Source of the DNA: an uncultured Porphyromonadaceae bacterium
Lineage (GTDB): Bacteria > Bacteroidota > Bacteroidia > Bacteroidales > Muribaculaceae
DNA length: 64,000 nucleotides
Assembly: GCA_900550395.1 (NCBI GenBank)
Contig: URSD01000007.1
Span: 1 to 64,000, forward strand
Direction: 5' to 3'
Shown here: piece by piece, positions 24,287 to 34,491 of the stretch
How the letters are laid out: the number at the start of each line of letters is the position of its first letter
Numbering within the stretch: the first letter of the stretch is position 1
Program-made: the position numbers and the translations under genes
Notes under the pieces: generated by a model
Told to the model about the DNA's origin: nothing
Seen by the model: only the letters and a program-made list of their open reading frames with translations
Databases searched by the model: none

Positions 24287-26959
24287 ATGACCGATACAGA
24301 CGTACCTGAAATAACACCCGACGACTTCGACAACCAACAGCCGGCGGCATCCGGCAGCAAGAATTTCGACCCCACGGCCGACGTTGTGCGCCACAGGCTG
24401 CAAGGCATGTTCCGCAACTGGTTTCTCGACTATGCCTCATACGTGATTCTGGAGCGCGCCGTGCCGCACATCGACGACGGTCTGAAACCGGTGCAACGAC
24501 GCATCCTGCACTCCATGAAGACCATCGACGACAGCCACTTCAACAAGGTGGCGAACATCGTGGGCAACACCATGCAGTATCACCCGCACGGCGACGCGAG
24601 CATCAACGACGCCCTCGTGCAGTTGGGACAGAAAGACCTGCTGGTGGAGACGCAGGGAAACTGGGGCAACATCCTCACGGGCGCGTCGGCGGCCGCCGGA
24701 CGATATATCGAGGCCCGTCTCTCGGCCTTCGCCATCGAGGTGCTGTACAACGACAAGGTTACGGAATGGACCCTTAGCTACGACGGCCGCAAGAAGGAGC
24801 CCGTAACGCTGCCCGCCAAATTCCCGCTGCTGCTCGCACAGGGAGCCGAGGGCATAGCCGTGGGGCTTTCCTCAAAGATTCTGCCGCACAATTTCAACGA
24901 AATACTCGACGCCGCCATCGCATATCTGCGCGGCGAGGAATTTGAGCTGCTTCCCGACTTCGTGACCGGCGGATTCATAGATGCCTCGCGCTACAACGAC
25001 GGACGCCGCGGAGGCGTGTTGAAAGTGCGCGCCAAGATAGAGAAAATCGACAACCGCACACTGGCCGTCACGGAGATACCCTACGGACGCACAACAGGCG
25101 CCGTCATAGACAGCATACTGAAAGCCTTCGAAAAGGGCAAAATCAAGATACGCAAGGTAGACGACAACACCGCCGAGACCGCCAACATCCTCGTCTACCT
25201 ACAGCCAGGCACGTCGAGCGACAAGGCCATCGACGCCCTCTATGCCTTCACGGACTGCGAGGTGAGCATCTCGCCCAACTGCTGCGTCATAGACAAGGAG
25301 AAGCCGGTGTTTCTCGGCGTCAGCGACGTGTTACGCCACAGCGTGGACACCACGATGGCCATACTGCGCAACGAGCTTGACATCCAGCTTGGCGAGCTGC
25401 GCGAGCAACTTCTGTTCGCCTCGCTCGAACGCATATTCATCGAGCAGCGCATATACAAAGACGAAGAATACGAGCAGGCTCCCGACATCGACGCCGCCGT
25501 GACCCACATCGACTCCCGTCTGGAGCCGTTCAAAGGGTCGTTCATACGCGAGATTACGCGCGACGACATTCTGCGCCTGCTGGAAATCAAGATGAAACGC
25601 ATCCTGCGCTTCAATGCCGACGAAGCCGACGAGGCCATACGCAGCCTTCAGGGACGCATCGCCGACACGCTCGACAAGCTCGACCACATCACGGACCACA
25701 CCATAGCCTGGTACGAACACCTAAAGGAAAAATACGGCTCACGCTATCCGCGGCGTAGCGTCATCCGCAATTTCGACAACATTGCGGCAGCCAACGTGGC
25801 CGAGGCCAACGAAAAGCTGTACATCAACCGCGAGGAAGGCTTCATAGGCACATCTCTGAAAAAGGACGAGTACGTGTGCCCGTGCTCGCTGCTCGACGAA
25901 GTCATCATCTTCTACAAGGACGGCCGCTACAAGGTAGTCAAGGTGCAGGAAAAACTCTTCGTCGACAAGAATGTGCTGTACGTCAACGTATTCAAGCGCA
26001 ACGACTCCCGCACCATTTACAACGTCATCTACCAGAACGGCCGCGGAGGCGCCTACTACATGAAGCGCTTCGCCGTCACAGGCATCACCCGCGACAAGGA
26101 GTACAACCTCACGCCGGGCCAGCCTGGTTCGCGCGTGGTATGGTTCTCGGCCAATCCGAACGGCGAGGCCGAGGTGGTGAAAGTGGTGCTCCGTCCCAAA
26201 GCACGCCTCGTAAAACTGCAAATAGACATCGACTTCGCCCAGCTGGCGATAAAAGGCAAGCAGTCGCTGGGTAATCTGGTGACAAGAAACGAAGTGGCGC
26301 GCTTCTCGCTCAAGGAACGCGGCGTATCGACCCTCGGCGGACTCGACGTATGGTTCGACCGCGACGTGATGCGCCTCAACTACGAAGGCCGAGGCGACTA
26401 TCTCGGCGAATTCAAGGGCGACGACCTCGTGCTCGTGGTGCTCCGCGGCGGCGAATTCTACACCACCGGCTTCGAAGCCACCAACCACTACGACCAGGAC
26501 GACATACTGCGCATAGAAAAATTCAATCCCGACACCGTGTGGACGGCAATCCTTAACGACGCCGACCAGGGCTACCCCTACATCAAGCGCTTCCACTTCG
26601 AGCCATCGCCGCGCAAGCAGCGCTATCTGGGCGAAAACGAAGCGTCCTCGCTCATAGCCCTGAGCAACAATGCCGGAGCGATGTTCCGCGTGACATTCGG
26701 CGCGCCCGACGACTTCCGCGACCCGCTGACGGTAGACGCCGAGGAGTTTATCGGTGTCAAGAGCTTCAAGGCTCGCGGCAAACGCCTGACCACCTACGTC
26801 ATAGCGGCCGTAGAGGAACTTGAGCCGAAAGAAATGCCCGACAGCGCGGCAGAGGCAGCTGAGGACATTGAGAACGCCACCGAGACGGTTCCGGAAACTG
26901 AGGACAGCTCGGACGACGAAGTGCGCGACGAACTCACCGGCCAACAGAGACTGTTCTGA
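24287..26959 (+). CDS. parC: DNA topoisomerase IV subunit A (ParC/GyrA family)
   Basis: 890 residues from the ATG at 24287. The breakage-reunion domain is clear: RRILHSM (71-77), HPHGDASINDALV (99-111) and the catalytic Tyr140 in AAGRYIEAR. A winged-helix/tower region and coiled coil follow to about 510, then a shortened beta-propeller-like C-terminal region and an acidic tail. The family relaxes and decatenates DNA with ParE, whose gene is not in the window. In the quinolone-resistance region, Ala104 and Asp108 stand where E. coli ParC has Ser80 and Glu84. The lack of a GyrA box supports ParC over GyrA. Its stop overlaps the next start by one base. Confidence 0.9.
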   Translation: MTDTDVPEITPDDFDNQQPAASGSKNFDPTADVVRHRLQGMFRNWFLDYASYVILERAVPHIDDGLKPVQRRILHSMKTIDDSHFNKVANIVGNTMQYHPHGDASINDALVQLGQKDLLVETQGNWGNILTGASAAAGRYIEARLSAFAIEVLYNDKVTEWTLSYDGRKKEPVTLPAKFPLLLAQGAEGIAVGLSSKILPHNFNEILDAAIAYLRGEEFELLPDFVTGGFIDASRYNDGRRGGVLKVRAKIEKIDNRTLAVTEIPYGRTTGAVIDSILKAFEKGKIKIRKVDDNTAETANILVYLQPGTSSDKAIDALYAFTDCEVSISPNCCVIDKEKPVFLGVSDVLRHSVDTTMAILRNELDIQLGELREQLLFASLERIFIEQRIYKDEEYEQAPDIDAAVTHIDSRLEPFKGSFIREITRDDILRLLEIKMKRILRFNADEADEAIRSLQGRIADTLDKLDHITDHTIAWYEHLKEKYGSRYPRRSVIRNFDNIAAANVAEANEKLYINREEGFIGTSLKKDEYVCPCSLLDEVIIFYKDGRYKVVKVQEKLFVDKNVLYVNVFKRNDSRTIYNVIYQNGRGGAYYMKRFAVTGITRDKEYNLTPGQPGSRVVWFSANPNGEAEVVKVVLRPKARLVKLQIDIDFAQLAIKGKQSLGNLVTRNEVARFSLKERGVSTLGGLDVWFDRDVMRLNYEGRGDYLGEFKGDDLVLVVLRGGEFYTTGFEATNHYDQDDILRIEKFNPDTVWTAILNDADQGYPYIKRFHFEPSPRKQRYLGENEASSLIALSNNAGAMFRVTFGAPDDFRDPLTVDAEEFIGVKSFKARGKRLTTYVIAAVEELEPKEMPDSAAEAAEDIENATETVPETEDSSDDEVRDELTGQQRLF

Positions 26960-27822
26960 TGAGATACCTGCTGCTTTTCATCGCTATATGGAGCGCGACG
27001 CTCGCCGCGACGGCACGCGACGCTGATAGTGACAGCGTGCGGCCCTACCGTCCCGTCACCGGGGCTTACACATTGGGGATGGGCTCGGCCCATCTGTGCA
27101 ATACGTACCTCACGCCGCTGCACTACAACGGATGGAGCGCCACCCTGCGCTACGAGCGCATGCAGGCCACCGGCTTCGACCCGGAGCGATGGGTGATGCA
27201 GCTCGGCGGACGCCTCGACCTCGACAATACGCACAATCCCGCTGACAACGCCACAATGACGAACCTTGAGCTGCGCCTGTCCTGGGCCATGATGCGTCGC
27301 CACCGCGACGTGGCCGTGCCCGGTCTCTCACTATATTGGGGCGGCTATACGGAATTAGGCGTGGGCGGCCTGCTGCTGGCGCGCAACGGCAACAATCCAG
27401 CGCAGGCAAAGGCTCAGTGGACCGTCGGAGCTACGGGCATCGCCGTGTACGCCCTGCGCGTTGGGCGTCTGCCGGTGACTCTGCGCTATCAGGCGTCGCT
27501 GCCGCTGACCGGTGTATTCTTTTCGCCCGACTACGGCGAGCTGTATTATGAAATCTTCCTCGGCAACCACAGCGGTCTGGTGCACGGGGCTTGGCCCGGG
27601 AACTACTTCCGCCTCGACAACCTGCTCACGGCCGACCTGCACCTCGGCAATACCTGTCTGCGCCTGGGCTACGGATGCGACATATTCTCGTCGAAAGCCA
27701 GCAACATCGTGTCGCGCGAGATACGCCACCAGTTCGTGATCGGAATCACCACCGAGACCATCAGCATAGGACGCAGCCGCGGCATCGACCCGAACGCCCG
27801 CATAATTTCGGCCATTTACTGA
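26959..27822 (+). CDS. DUF3316 exported protein
   Basis: 287 residues with a signal peptide (about 1-19). The start of the mature protein, RPVTGAYTLGMGSAHLCNTYLTPLHYNG, is the hallmark of DUF3316, a Bacteroidetes family. Alternating strands with aromatic ends and the terminal IGIT..ISIGR..GIDP..RIISAIY look like an outer membrane beta-barrel of about 10-12 strands. The function is unknown. It begins on the last base of the parC stop codon and is followed by two exported proteases. Confidence 0.82.
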   Translation: MRYLLLFIAIWSATLAATARDADSDSVRPYRPVTGAYTLGMGSAHLCNTYLTPLHYNGWSATLRYERMQATGFDPERWVMQLGGRLDLDNTHNPADNATMTNLELRLSWAMMRRHRDVAVPGLSLYWGGYTELGVGGLLLARNGNNPAQAKAQWTVGATGIAVYALRVGRLPVTLRYQASLPLTGVFFSPDYGELYYEIFLGNHSGLVHGAWPGNYFRLDNLLTADLHLGNTCLRLGYGCDIFSSKASNIVSREIRHQFVIGITTETISIGRSRGIDPNARIISAIY

Positions 27823-27830
27823 TTGTGACG

Positions 27831-28874
27831 ATGAAAAAGACAATAACCGTTCTCACAATATGCGCCGCACTCGCCGCCTGCCACGACGTGGAGGAGTGGG
27901 GAGGCGACATGTACGGCAACTTCGACGCACTCTGGACGCAGGTCGACGAGCACTACTGCTTCTTCGAGGAGAAAGGCGTGGACTGGAACGAGATTGGCCG
28001 GAAGTACCGCAGCCGCATCGACCCGGAGAACATGAAGACCGCCGAATACTTCAACCTCCTGGGCGACATGCTCAACGAGCTGCACGACGGGCATGTGAAT
28101 CTGTCGTCGTCGTTCAACACGTCGTACTACCGCAAATGGTGGAGCGACTATCCCCAGAACTATGACGACCGCCTCGTAAAACAGTACTATCTCCGTTTCG
28201 ACTACTCGCAGTCCGGTCCGCTGAGCTATAAAGTGCTGAACGACACCATAGGCTACATGCGTGTCAGCTCCATGTCGGGCGGCATACCGCAAGGCGCCCT
28301 TGACGTGTCGCTGCTGAGTTTTGCCGAAGCCGACTGCCCCGCACTCATCATCGACGTGCGCGACAACGGAGGCGGCTATATGACTACCGCACAGGACCTC
28401 GTGGAGCGATTCATCGACCGGCGCACTCTCGTAGGCTACATCAGCCACAAGACGGGTCCCGGACACAGCGATTTCTCCGAGCCGTATCCTTTCTACTACG
28501 ACACAGCCGAAGGACATGTGCGCTGGCTGCGACCTGTGGTGATTCTTACCAACCGCAGCACATTCAGCGCCGCCAACAACTTTGTATCCATAATGCGTCT
28601 GCTGCCGAACATCCGCATTGTAGGCGACCGCACGGGCGGAGGCAGCGGCATGCCCTACTCCTCCGAGATACCTTGCGGATGGGCCGTGCGTATGTCGGCC
28701 TGCCCGGTCTACGACGCGCAGCGACAGCTCACCGAACACGGCGTACCGCCCACCGAAGGCTGCGAGATTGACCTCGACCCGGTGCTCGCTCTTTCCGGCA
28801 CAGACACCATGCTCGACTTCGCACTCGCACAGGCCGCCGATTGGCGAAAATGGTATGTAAAACCTAAGAAATAA
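27831..28874 (+). CDS. S41 family peptidase lipoprotein
   Basis: 347 residues. The lipobox LAAC puts the anchor at Cys17. The tail-specific-protease (S41) catalytic domain is visible: IGYMRVSSM (140-148), ALIIDVRDNGGG (171-182) and LTNRSTFSAANNFV with Ser246 as the nucleophile. Then comes GDRTGGGSGMP. No PDZ domain is obvious, so this is the short retail/peptidase type seen in Bacteroidetes. It would act in the periplasm or at the cell surface; the substrate is unknown. Confidence 0.88.
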   Translation: MKKTITVLTICAALAACHDVEEWGGDMYGNFDALWTQVDEHYCFFEEKGVDWNEIGRKYRSRIDPENMKTAEYFNLLGDMLNELHDGHVNLSSSFNTSYYRKWWSDYPQNYDDRLVKQYYLRFDYSQSGPLSYKVLNDTIGYMRVSSMSGGIPQGALDVSLLSFAEADCPALIIDVRDNGGGYMTTAQDLVERFIDRRTLVGYISHKTGPGHSDFSEPYPFYYDTAEGHVRWLRPVVILTNRSTFSAANNFVSIMRLLPNIRIVGDRTGGGSGMPYSSEIPCGWAVRMSACPVYDAQRQLTEHGVPPTEGCEIDLDPVLALSGTDTMLDFALAQAADWRKWYVKPKK

Positions 28875-28887
28875 TCCCAAATAAGAT

Positions 28888-30087
28888 ATGAACAAACTCA
28901 TCATCGCCGCCCTCGCGGCAGCAGTCCTCACCCCCGCTACGGCGAGGGCCGACGAAGAAACCACCGACACCGCATTCGTCTTCACCGACGAAATAGTAAT
29001 ACCCGTAACTTCCGTCAAGGACCAGAACAAAAGCGGCACATGCTGGTGCTTCTCCGGCACTTCGTTCTTTGAGAACGAGATACGCAAGGCCGGAGGCGAC
29101 TCGCTCGACCTGTCGGAGATGTTCACCGTCTACCACTGCTATCTCGACAAAGCCGACCGCTACGTGCGCATGTACGGCAACGCCAACTTCGCCGCCGGCG
29201 GCAGCATCATGGACGTACCATACGTATGGCGCCGCTACGGAGCCGTGCCGGAGGAAGTGTACCGCGGACTCTGTTACGGCGAGGACAAGCACGTGCACGG
29301 CGAACTTGACGGCGAACTCGCTGCCATAGTCGACGTCGTCACAAAGAAACCCAACAAGAAAATAAGCCCGGCGTGGAAAAAAGCCTTCAAGGGCGTACTG
29401 GAGGCCTATCTCGGTAAGCTACCCGAAAAATTCACGTACAAAGGCAAGGAATACACCCCGCAGAGCTATGCGGCGTCGCTGCCCGTCAACCCCGACAACT
29501 ATGTGGCGCTGACTTCGTTCACGCATCACCCGTTCTACGAGGAATTCGTCTTTGAGGTGCCGGACAACTGGCTTTGGGCCAACTATATGAACATACCTCT
29601 TGACGAACTGAAAGCCGTGGTGGACAACGCCCTCGCCATGGGATACACCGTGGCATGGGCGGCCGATGTCAGCGAGGGAGGCTTCAAGTGGACCGACGGC
29701 GTCGCGCTGATGCCCAAAGGCAAGAACGAGGGCGACATGGACGGAACGGAACTGTCGCGCTGGGTACACCTCAGCGACAAGGACCGCCAGAACGAGAAGT
29801 ACGAGTTCAAAGGTCCGGTAGAGGAAATAGAAGTCACGCAGGAACTGCGCCAGAACATGTTCGACAGCCAGGAGACCACCGACGACCACGGCATGGAGAT
29901 AGTAGGCACCGCACGCGACCAGAAAGGCAACCGCTACTACAAGGTCAAGAACTCATGGGACACCAACCAGAAATACGACGGCTACCTCTACGTGTCCGAG
30001 CCGTTCTTCCTTGCCAAGACTCTCAATCTGCTCGTCAACAAGAAAGCCGTGCCCAAGGACATAGCAAAGAAAATCAATCTCAAGTAA
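28888..30087 (+). CDS. Exported C1B cysteine peptidase (bleomycin hydrolase/PepC-like)
   Basis: 399 residues with a signal peptide (1-21). The papain-type triad is present: Cys52 in SGTCWCFS, His334 in DDHGMEIVG and Asn355 in VKNSWD. The order and the long insertion between Cys and His match the C1B family. Most PepC enzymes are cytoplasmic aminopeptidases; this one is exported, as are several Bacteroidetes members. It follows the S41 lipoprotein by 13 bases, so peptide trimming outside the cytoplasm may be shared. Confidence 0.9.
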   Translation: MNKLIIAALAAAVLTPATARADEETTDTAFVFTDEIVIPVTSVKDQNKSGTCWCFSGTSFFENEIRKAGGDSLDLSEMFTVYHCYLDKADRYVRMYGNANFAAGGSIMDVPYVWRRYGAVPEEVYRGLCYGEDKHVHGELDGELAAIVDVVTKKPNKKISPAWKKAFKGVLEAYLGKLPEKFTYKGKEYTPQSYAASLPVNPDNYVALTSFTHHPFYEEFVFEVPDNWLWANYMNIPLDELKAVVDNALAMGYTVAWAADVSEGGFKWTDGVALMPKGKNEGDMDGTELSRWVHLSDKDRQNEKYEFKGPVEEIEVTQELRQNMFDSQETTDDHGMEIVGTARDQKGNRYYKVKNSWDTNQKYDGYLYVSEPFFLAKTLNLLVNKKAVPKDIAKKINLK

Positions 30088-30089
30088 CG

Positions 30090-30596
30090 ATGAAACGCAT
30101 CGGGCTGCTGAGCGATACACATTCGTGCTGGGACGACCGATACGCGCTGCACTTCGCCGACTGCGACGAGGTGTGGCACGCCGGCGACCTCGGCGACTCG
30201 GCTCTGCTGCAACGGCTGGAGGGCATCGCTCCTGTGTTCCGCGGCGTACGCGGTAACATCGACCACGGCCTTGTGGCCCGGCGTCTGCCCGAGCTTCTGA
30301 ATTTCGAAATCGAAAATGTCAACGTTCTCATGACCCATATCGCCGGCTATCCGGGACGCTGGTCGCCGGGATTCGCAAACCTGATAGACCGGTACAAGCC
30401 ACACCTCGTGATAGCGGGTCACAGCCACATACTCAAAGTAATGCCCGACCGCGAGCACGATCTCCTCTACATCAATCCCGGAGCCGCCGGCACACAGGGG
30501 TGGCAAAAAGTGCGCACTCTCGTGCGCTTCACCATCGACGGCGACAACATCCGCGATCTGGACGTCATAGAACTCGCAAAACAGTCATTGATATGA
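30090..30596 (+). CDS. YfcE/MJ0936-type metallophosphoesterase
   Basis: 168 residues, the normal size for small calcineurin-like phosphodiesterases. Metal ligands appear in order: SDTH (Asp9, His11), GDLGD (Asp33), RGNIDH (Asn56) and the closing AGHSH. It probably hydrolyses small phosphodiesters in the cytoplasm. The ATG is 2 bases after the peptidase stop and its own stop overlaps the SPOR gene start by 4 bases. Confidence 0.92.
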   Translation: MKRIGLLSDTHSCWDDRYALHFADCDEVWHAGDLGDSALLQRLEGIAPVFRGVRGNIDHGLVARRLPELLNFEIENVNVLMTHIAGYPGRWSPGFANLIDRYKPHLVIAGHSHILKVMPDREHDLLYINPGAAGTQGWQKVRTLVRFTIDGDNIRDLDVIELAKQSLI

Positions 30597-31114
30597 AATC
30601 TCTCCTTTATATCGCAACGGCGGCCGCAGTGGCCGCCATCGCCCTCGCCGGCTGCAAGACCACCGAGGAAAACTATCATGCCGCCTACGAGAAAGCCATC
30701 AAGGGGCGCGCGCAGAATCTCGACATAGATTCCACCGTCTACGGCAAGGTGCGGCAGCAAATGAACACGTCATATCTCGTAGCTGCCGGCGACTCCGTGG
30801 AGATGCGCGGCATGTTTGTCAGCCCCACGGCCGACGAAGACGGCAATCCTACGGCCATAGGAGGTGCCTATGGCGTAGTTGCAGGCCAGTTCAAGACGCT
30901 GTTCAACGCCCGTTCGCTCTGCGACCGCCTCAGGTCTGCCGGCTATGAAGGCGCCGGAATAGTCAACACCGCCGAGCCGTACTATTATGTTGTGGCCGCA
31001 TGGTGCGCCGACGGTTCGCAGGCCGTGGCCGCACTGCGTCGCCTCGAGCACGACAAACCAGTAGCCATGCGCGCGCCGCTGCCATTCGTACTGAAACCGG
31101 CCGGACTCCGCTGA
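30593..31114 (+). CDS. SPOR domain lipoprotein
   Basis: 173 residues. The lipobox ALAGC gives the anchor at Cys21. A helical linker (about 25-65) precedes a C-terminal SPOR domain (about 92-160): GVVAGQFKTLFNARSLCDRL, then GYEGAGIV, YYYVVAAW and AVAALRRLE. SPOR domains bind denuded glycan strands of septal peptidoglycan, so a role at the division site is likely. It overlaps the phosphoesterase gene by 4 bases. Confidence 0.88.
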   Translation: MKSLLYIATAAAVAAIALAGCKTTEENYHAAYEKAIKGRAQNLDIDSTVYGKVRQQMNTSYLVAAGDSVEMRGMFVSPTADEDGNPTAIGGAYGVVAGQFKTLFNARSLCDRLRSAGYEGAGIVNTAEPYYYVVAAWCADGSQAVAALRRLEHDKPVAMRAPLPFVLKPAGLR

Positions 31115-31118
31115 TGCC

Positions 31119-31598
31119 ATGAATCCGCGTCTGCTGTTCCTGTCAGTGCTTGCTTTCGCCGCCGCCGGGATTCACGCCCGCGACGCTGTGGAAGGCGACT
31201 GGCGCATGACTGCATCAGGGACAGAATTCAGAATCAGCCGGCCGGCTACCGGGGGAGACAATTTCGACATCATCCTTATCGACTCGCCGGACATGTCGCT
31301 TCTGCCCGGCACACTGATCGGCACGGCCCGCATCACCCCTACCCCGGGCCGCTACGTCGCGCGCATGCTGCTGAACCCCGCGCGTCCGCATGCACGCAAG
31401 CGTGATGTACTGCTCAAAATCACCCCTGAAGGAAATCTTGAATTCGAGCCGTTCCGTTCGGGCAAACGCATCAGTCTGTGGCGTTGGCTGCCATATCTGT
31501 TTCGCGTAACTGTGCTGGAATCCGGCCACGAACCGGCCGGAATAAACGGCGCAGTGCGAATGGGCCCCGACAACCGCAGCGGGCATCGTGTGCTGTGA
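31119..31598 (+). CDS. Small exported protein, unknown
   Basis: 159 residues with a signal peptide (about 1-20, IHA-RD). The mature part begins EGDWRMTASGTEFRISR and looks like a beta-sandwich or barrel of short strands, with a tryptophan pair (WRWLPYLFRV) near the C-terminus. I do not recognise a family. It starts 4 bases after the SPOR gene stop and closes the operon that begins at parC. Confidence 0.6.
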   Translation: MNPRLLFLSVLAFAAAGIHARDAVEGDWRMTASGTEFRISRPATGGDNFDIILIDSPDMSLLPGTLIGTARITPTPGRYVARMLLNPARPHARKRDVLLKITPEGNLEFEPFRSGKRISLWRWLPYLFRVTVLESGHEPAGINGAVRMGPDNRSGHRVL

Positions 31599-31656
31599 AC
31601 CATCGCCCCTCCATGTTTGTTGTCTGAATATACATTATACTTAATATTCACAACAC

Positions 31657-32238
31657 ATGGACAAAAAAAGCATAAAAGGCACCCGCACGGAGCATAATCT
31701 GCTCGCGGCATTCGCAGGTGAGAGTCAGGCCCGTTCCCGCTATACTCTTTTTGCTCAAAAAGCACATCAGGAAGGCTACGAGCAGATCGCAGCAGTATTT
31801 ATGGAGACTGCCGATCAGGAGCTCACTCATGCCTCCACCTTCTTCTCACTGCTCGAAGGCGGCATTGTGGAAATTGCCGCGTCATATCCGGCCGGCGTAG
31901 TAGGCGACACCAAGACCAACCTTGCGGAAGCCGCAGCCGGCGAGCACGAAGAATGGAGCGCCATGTACGAGGATTTCGGCAAGATAGCGCAGGAAGAAGG
32001 CTTCCCCGGCATAGCAAATACATTCCGGCTCGTTGCCCGCGCCGAGCAACATCACGAGCAACGTTACCGCCGACTGCTCGAACGTCTTGAATCCGGCACG
32101 GAATTCTCCTCGGAAGAACCGATAGACTGGGCATGCCGCAAATGCGGATTCGTGGTCAACGGAAAAGACGCGCCCAAGCGCTGCCCCGTGTGCGGCGCCG
32201 AGCAAGGATTCTTCGAGCGCAAAGCCGATAACTACTGA
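31657..32238 (+). CDS. rbr: Rubrerythrin
   Basis: 193 residues, the standard rubrerythrin size. The N-terminal four-helix diiron domain carries GESQARSRY (Glu22), ETADQELTHA (Glu50, Glu55, His58), GEHEEW (Glu98) and ARAEQHHEQRY (Glu130, His133). The C-terminal rubredoxin-like iron site is Cys160, Cys163, Cys176 and Cys179. It reduces hydrogen peroxide to water in anaerobes, drawing electrons through its rubredoxin domain. It is a single-gene unit with a strong terminator; no reductase lies beside it. Confidence 0.97.
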   Translation: MDKKSIKGTRTEHNLLAAFAGESQARSRYTLFAQKAHQEGYEQIAAVFMETADQELTHASTFFSLLEGGIVEIAASYPAGVVGDTKTNLAEAAAGEHEEWSAMYEDFGKIAQEEGFPGIANTFRLVARAEQHHEQRYRRLLERLESGTEFSSEEPIDWACRKCGFVVNGKDAPKRCPVCGAEQGFFERKADNY

Positions 32239-32264
32239 AGCTTATCGCCAACGGCCAGTCAACA

Positions 32265-32306
32265 GGCCCCGGCTGCAAAACAAACAGCAGCCGGGGCCGT
32301 TTTTTC
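32265..32306 (+). terminator. Terminator after rubrerythrin
   Basis: A perfect 12-bp GC-rich stem (32265-32276 with 32287-32298), 10-base loop, then a run of six or more T residues. Confidence 0.93.
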
Positions 32307-32371
32307 ACCGGCTACACGAAAATTGGTAACAAAAACGTAGAAAATGGTATGGAAACGACGAAGGATATTCC

Positions 32372-32379
32372 TAATTTTG
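32372..32379 (+). promoter_or_regulatory. -7 box of the CMD-cupin gene
   Basis: TAATTTTG matches TAnnTTTG; no clean -33 is seen. It lies 21 bases before the ATG at 32401, which rules out the earlier in-frame ATG at 32344. Confidence 0.5.
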
Positions 32380-32400
32380 CAACAAGTAAAACACCATACT

Positions 32401-33225
32401 ATGACACGAAAAATAGCAAGTCTACTTCTCATCGTTTTATTATCAACTTACTATACATCAGCAATGGCACAACAGAAGATAAAGCAGACAGCAGGACGCA
32501 CGGTACTCGGCGATTTCGCCCCGAAATTCGCCGAGCTCAACGACGACGTTCTTTTCGGTGACGCCGTGTGGAACGACACGACCCTGAGCCTGCACGACCA
32601 CAGCATGGTCACAATCTCTATTCTGCTCGGCAAAGGTCTGATTGACTCTTCGTTCAAGTCGCACCTCGAGCTGGGTAAAAAGCACGGCATCACCCGCAAG
32701 GAGATAGCCGCACTGCTCACCCAGGCCGCCTTCTATGCCGGATGGCCCAATGCATGGGCCGGATTCCGCATAGCCAAGGAAGTATGGGCCGACCCGACCG
32801 ACGCAGCCACAGAGAAAGAACGCTTCCAGCAGGAGATGATATTCCCTATCGGCGACCCCAACACGGCTTACGCCAAATACTTTAAAGGCAACAGCTACCT
32901 TGCCCGTATCTCCGGTTCGCAGATTCCGTTCGCCAACGTCACCTTCGAGCCCGGATGCCGCAACAACTGGCACATCCACCATGCCTCGGAGGGCGGCGGC
33001 CAGATGCTCGTAGGCGTGGCCGGACGCGGTTGGTATCAGGAAGAAGGCAAACCTGCCATAGAAATCCTTCCCGGCACCGTCATCCATATCCCCGCCGGCG
33101 TGAAGCACTGGCACGGAGCCGCCGCCGACAGCTGGTTCGCCCATCTCGCATTCGAGGTACCCGGGAAGGACGCCTCCACCGAATGGCTCGAGTCTGTCAG
33201 CGACGAAGAATACAACGCGCTCTGA
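32401..33225 (+). CDS. Exported carboxymuconolactone decarboxylase / cupin fusion
   Basis: 274 residues with a signal peptide (about 1-22). Residues 35-130 form an AhpD/CMD domain (HSMVTISILLGKG, HLELGKKHGITRKEIAALLTQ, AFYAGWPNAWAGF). The CxxC pair of peroxidase-type AhpD is absent. Residues 170-262 form a cupin (FANVTFEPGCRNNWHIHHASEGG, then GWYQEEGKP, PGTVIHIPAGVKHWHGA) with metal-ligand histidines in both cupin motifs. Similar bifunctional proteins are annotated as (R)-mandelonitrile-lyase-like or CMD/cupin proteins; the reaction here is unknown. Confidence 0.85.
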   Translation: MTRKIASLLLIVLLSTYYTSAMAQQKIKQTAGRTVLGDFAPKFAELNDDVLFGDAVWNDTTLSLHDHSMVTISILLGKGLIDSSFKSHLELGKKHGITRKEIAALLTQAAFYAGWPNAWAGFRIAKEVWADPTDAATEKERFQQEMIFPIGDPNTAYAKYFKGNSYLARISGSQIPFANVTFEPGCRNNWHIHHASEGGGQMLVGVAGRGWYQEEGKPAIEILPGTVIHIPAGVKHWHGAAADSWFAHLAFEVPGKDASTEWLESVSDEEYNAL

Positions 33226-33266
33226 CAAACATCCATCGCTCATAATATAGTCTATCTCATTCACCC

Positions 33267-33315
33267 ACGGGGTCGGGAAACCGGTATTATTCCGGTATTC
33301 CCGGCCCCGTCTTTT
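33267..33315 (+). terminator. Terminator after the CMD-cupin gene
   Basis: A long imperfect stem (ACGGGG..CGGGAA.ACCGG with its complement ending at 33310) with a 7-base loop, then CTTTT. Confidence 0.85.
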
Positions 33316-33415
33316 GTCACACGCACGATAATTAAATTAAGTTAAAGATTTAAGACTTATAAGCAAAAATAGCTTAAATTAACATTCGGCGCTCCGCATT
33401 TAATTGTTATAGTAT

Positions 33416-33423
33416 TAATTTTG
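33416..33423 (+). promoter_or_regulatory. -7 box of the moxR-bat operon
   Basis: TAATTTTG matches TAnnTTTG. The upstream region 33340-33415 is AT-rich without a clear -33. Transcription would start near 33430 and run through nine genes to 41766, as gaps are short and no terminator was seen inside. Confidence 0.55.
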
Positions 33424-33466
33424 TACGACAAAACTCCCTGACAACACAAACTCAACTTTTATAATC

Positions 33467-34462
<996 letters not shown>

Positions 34463-34491
34463 TTTCAGTTATATCATTCAACTTCTGACAA

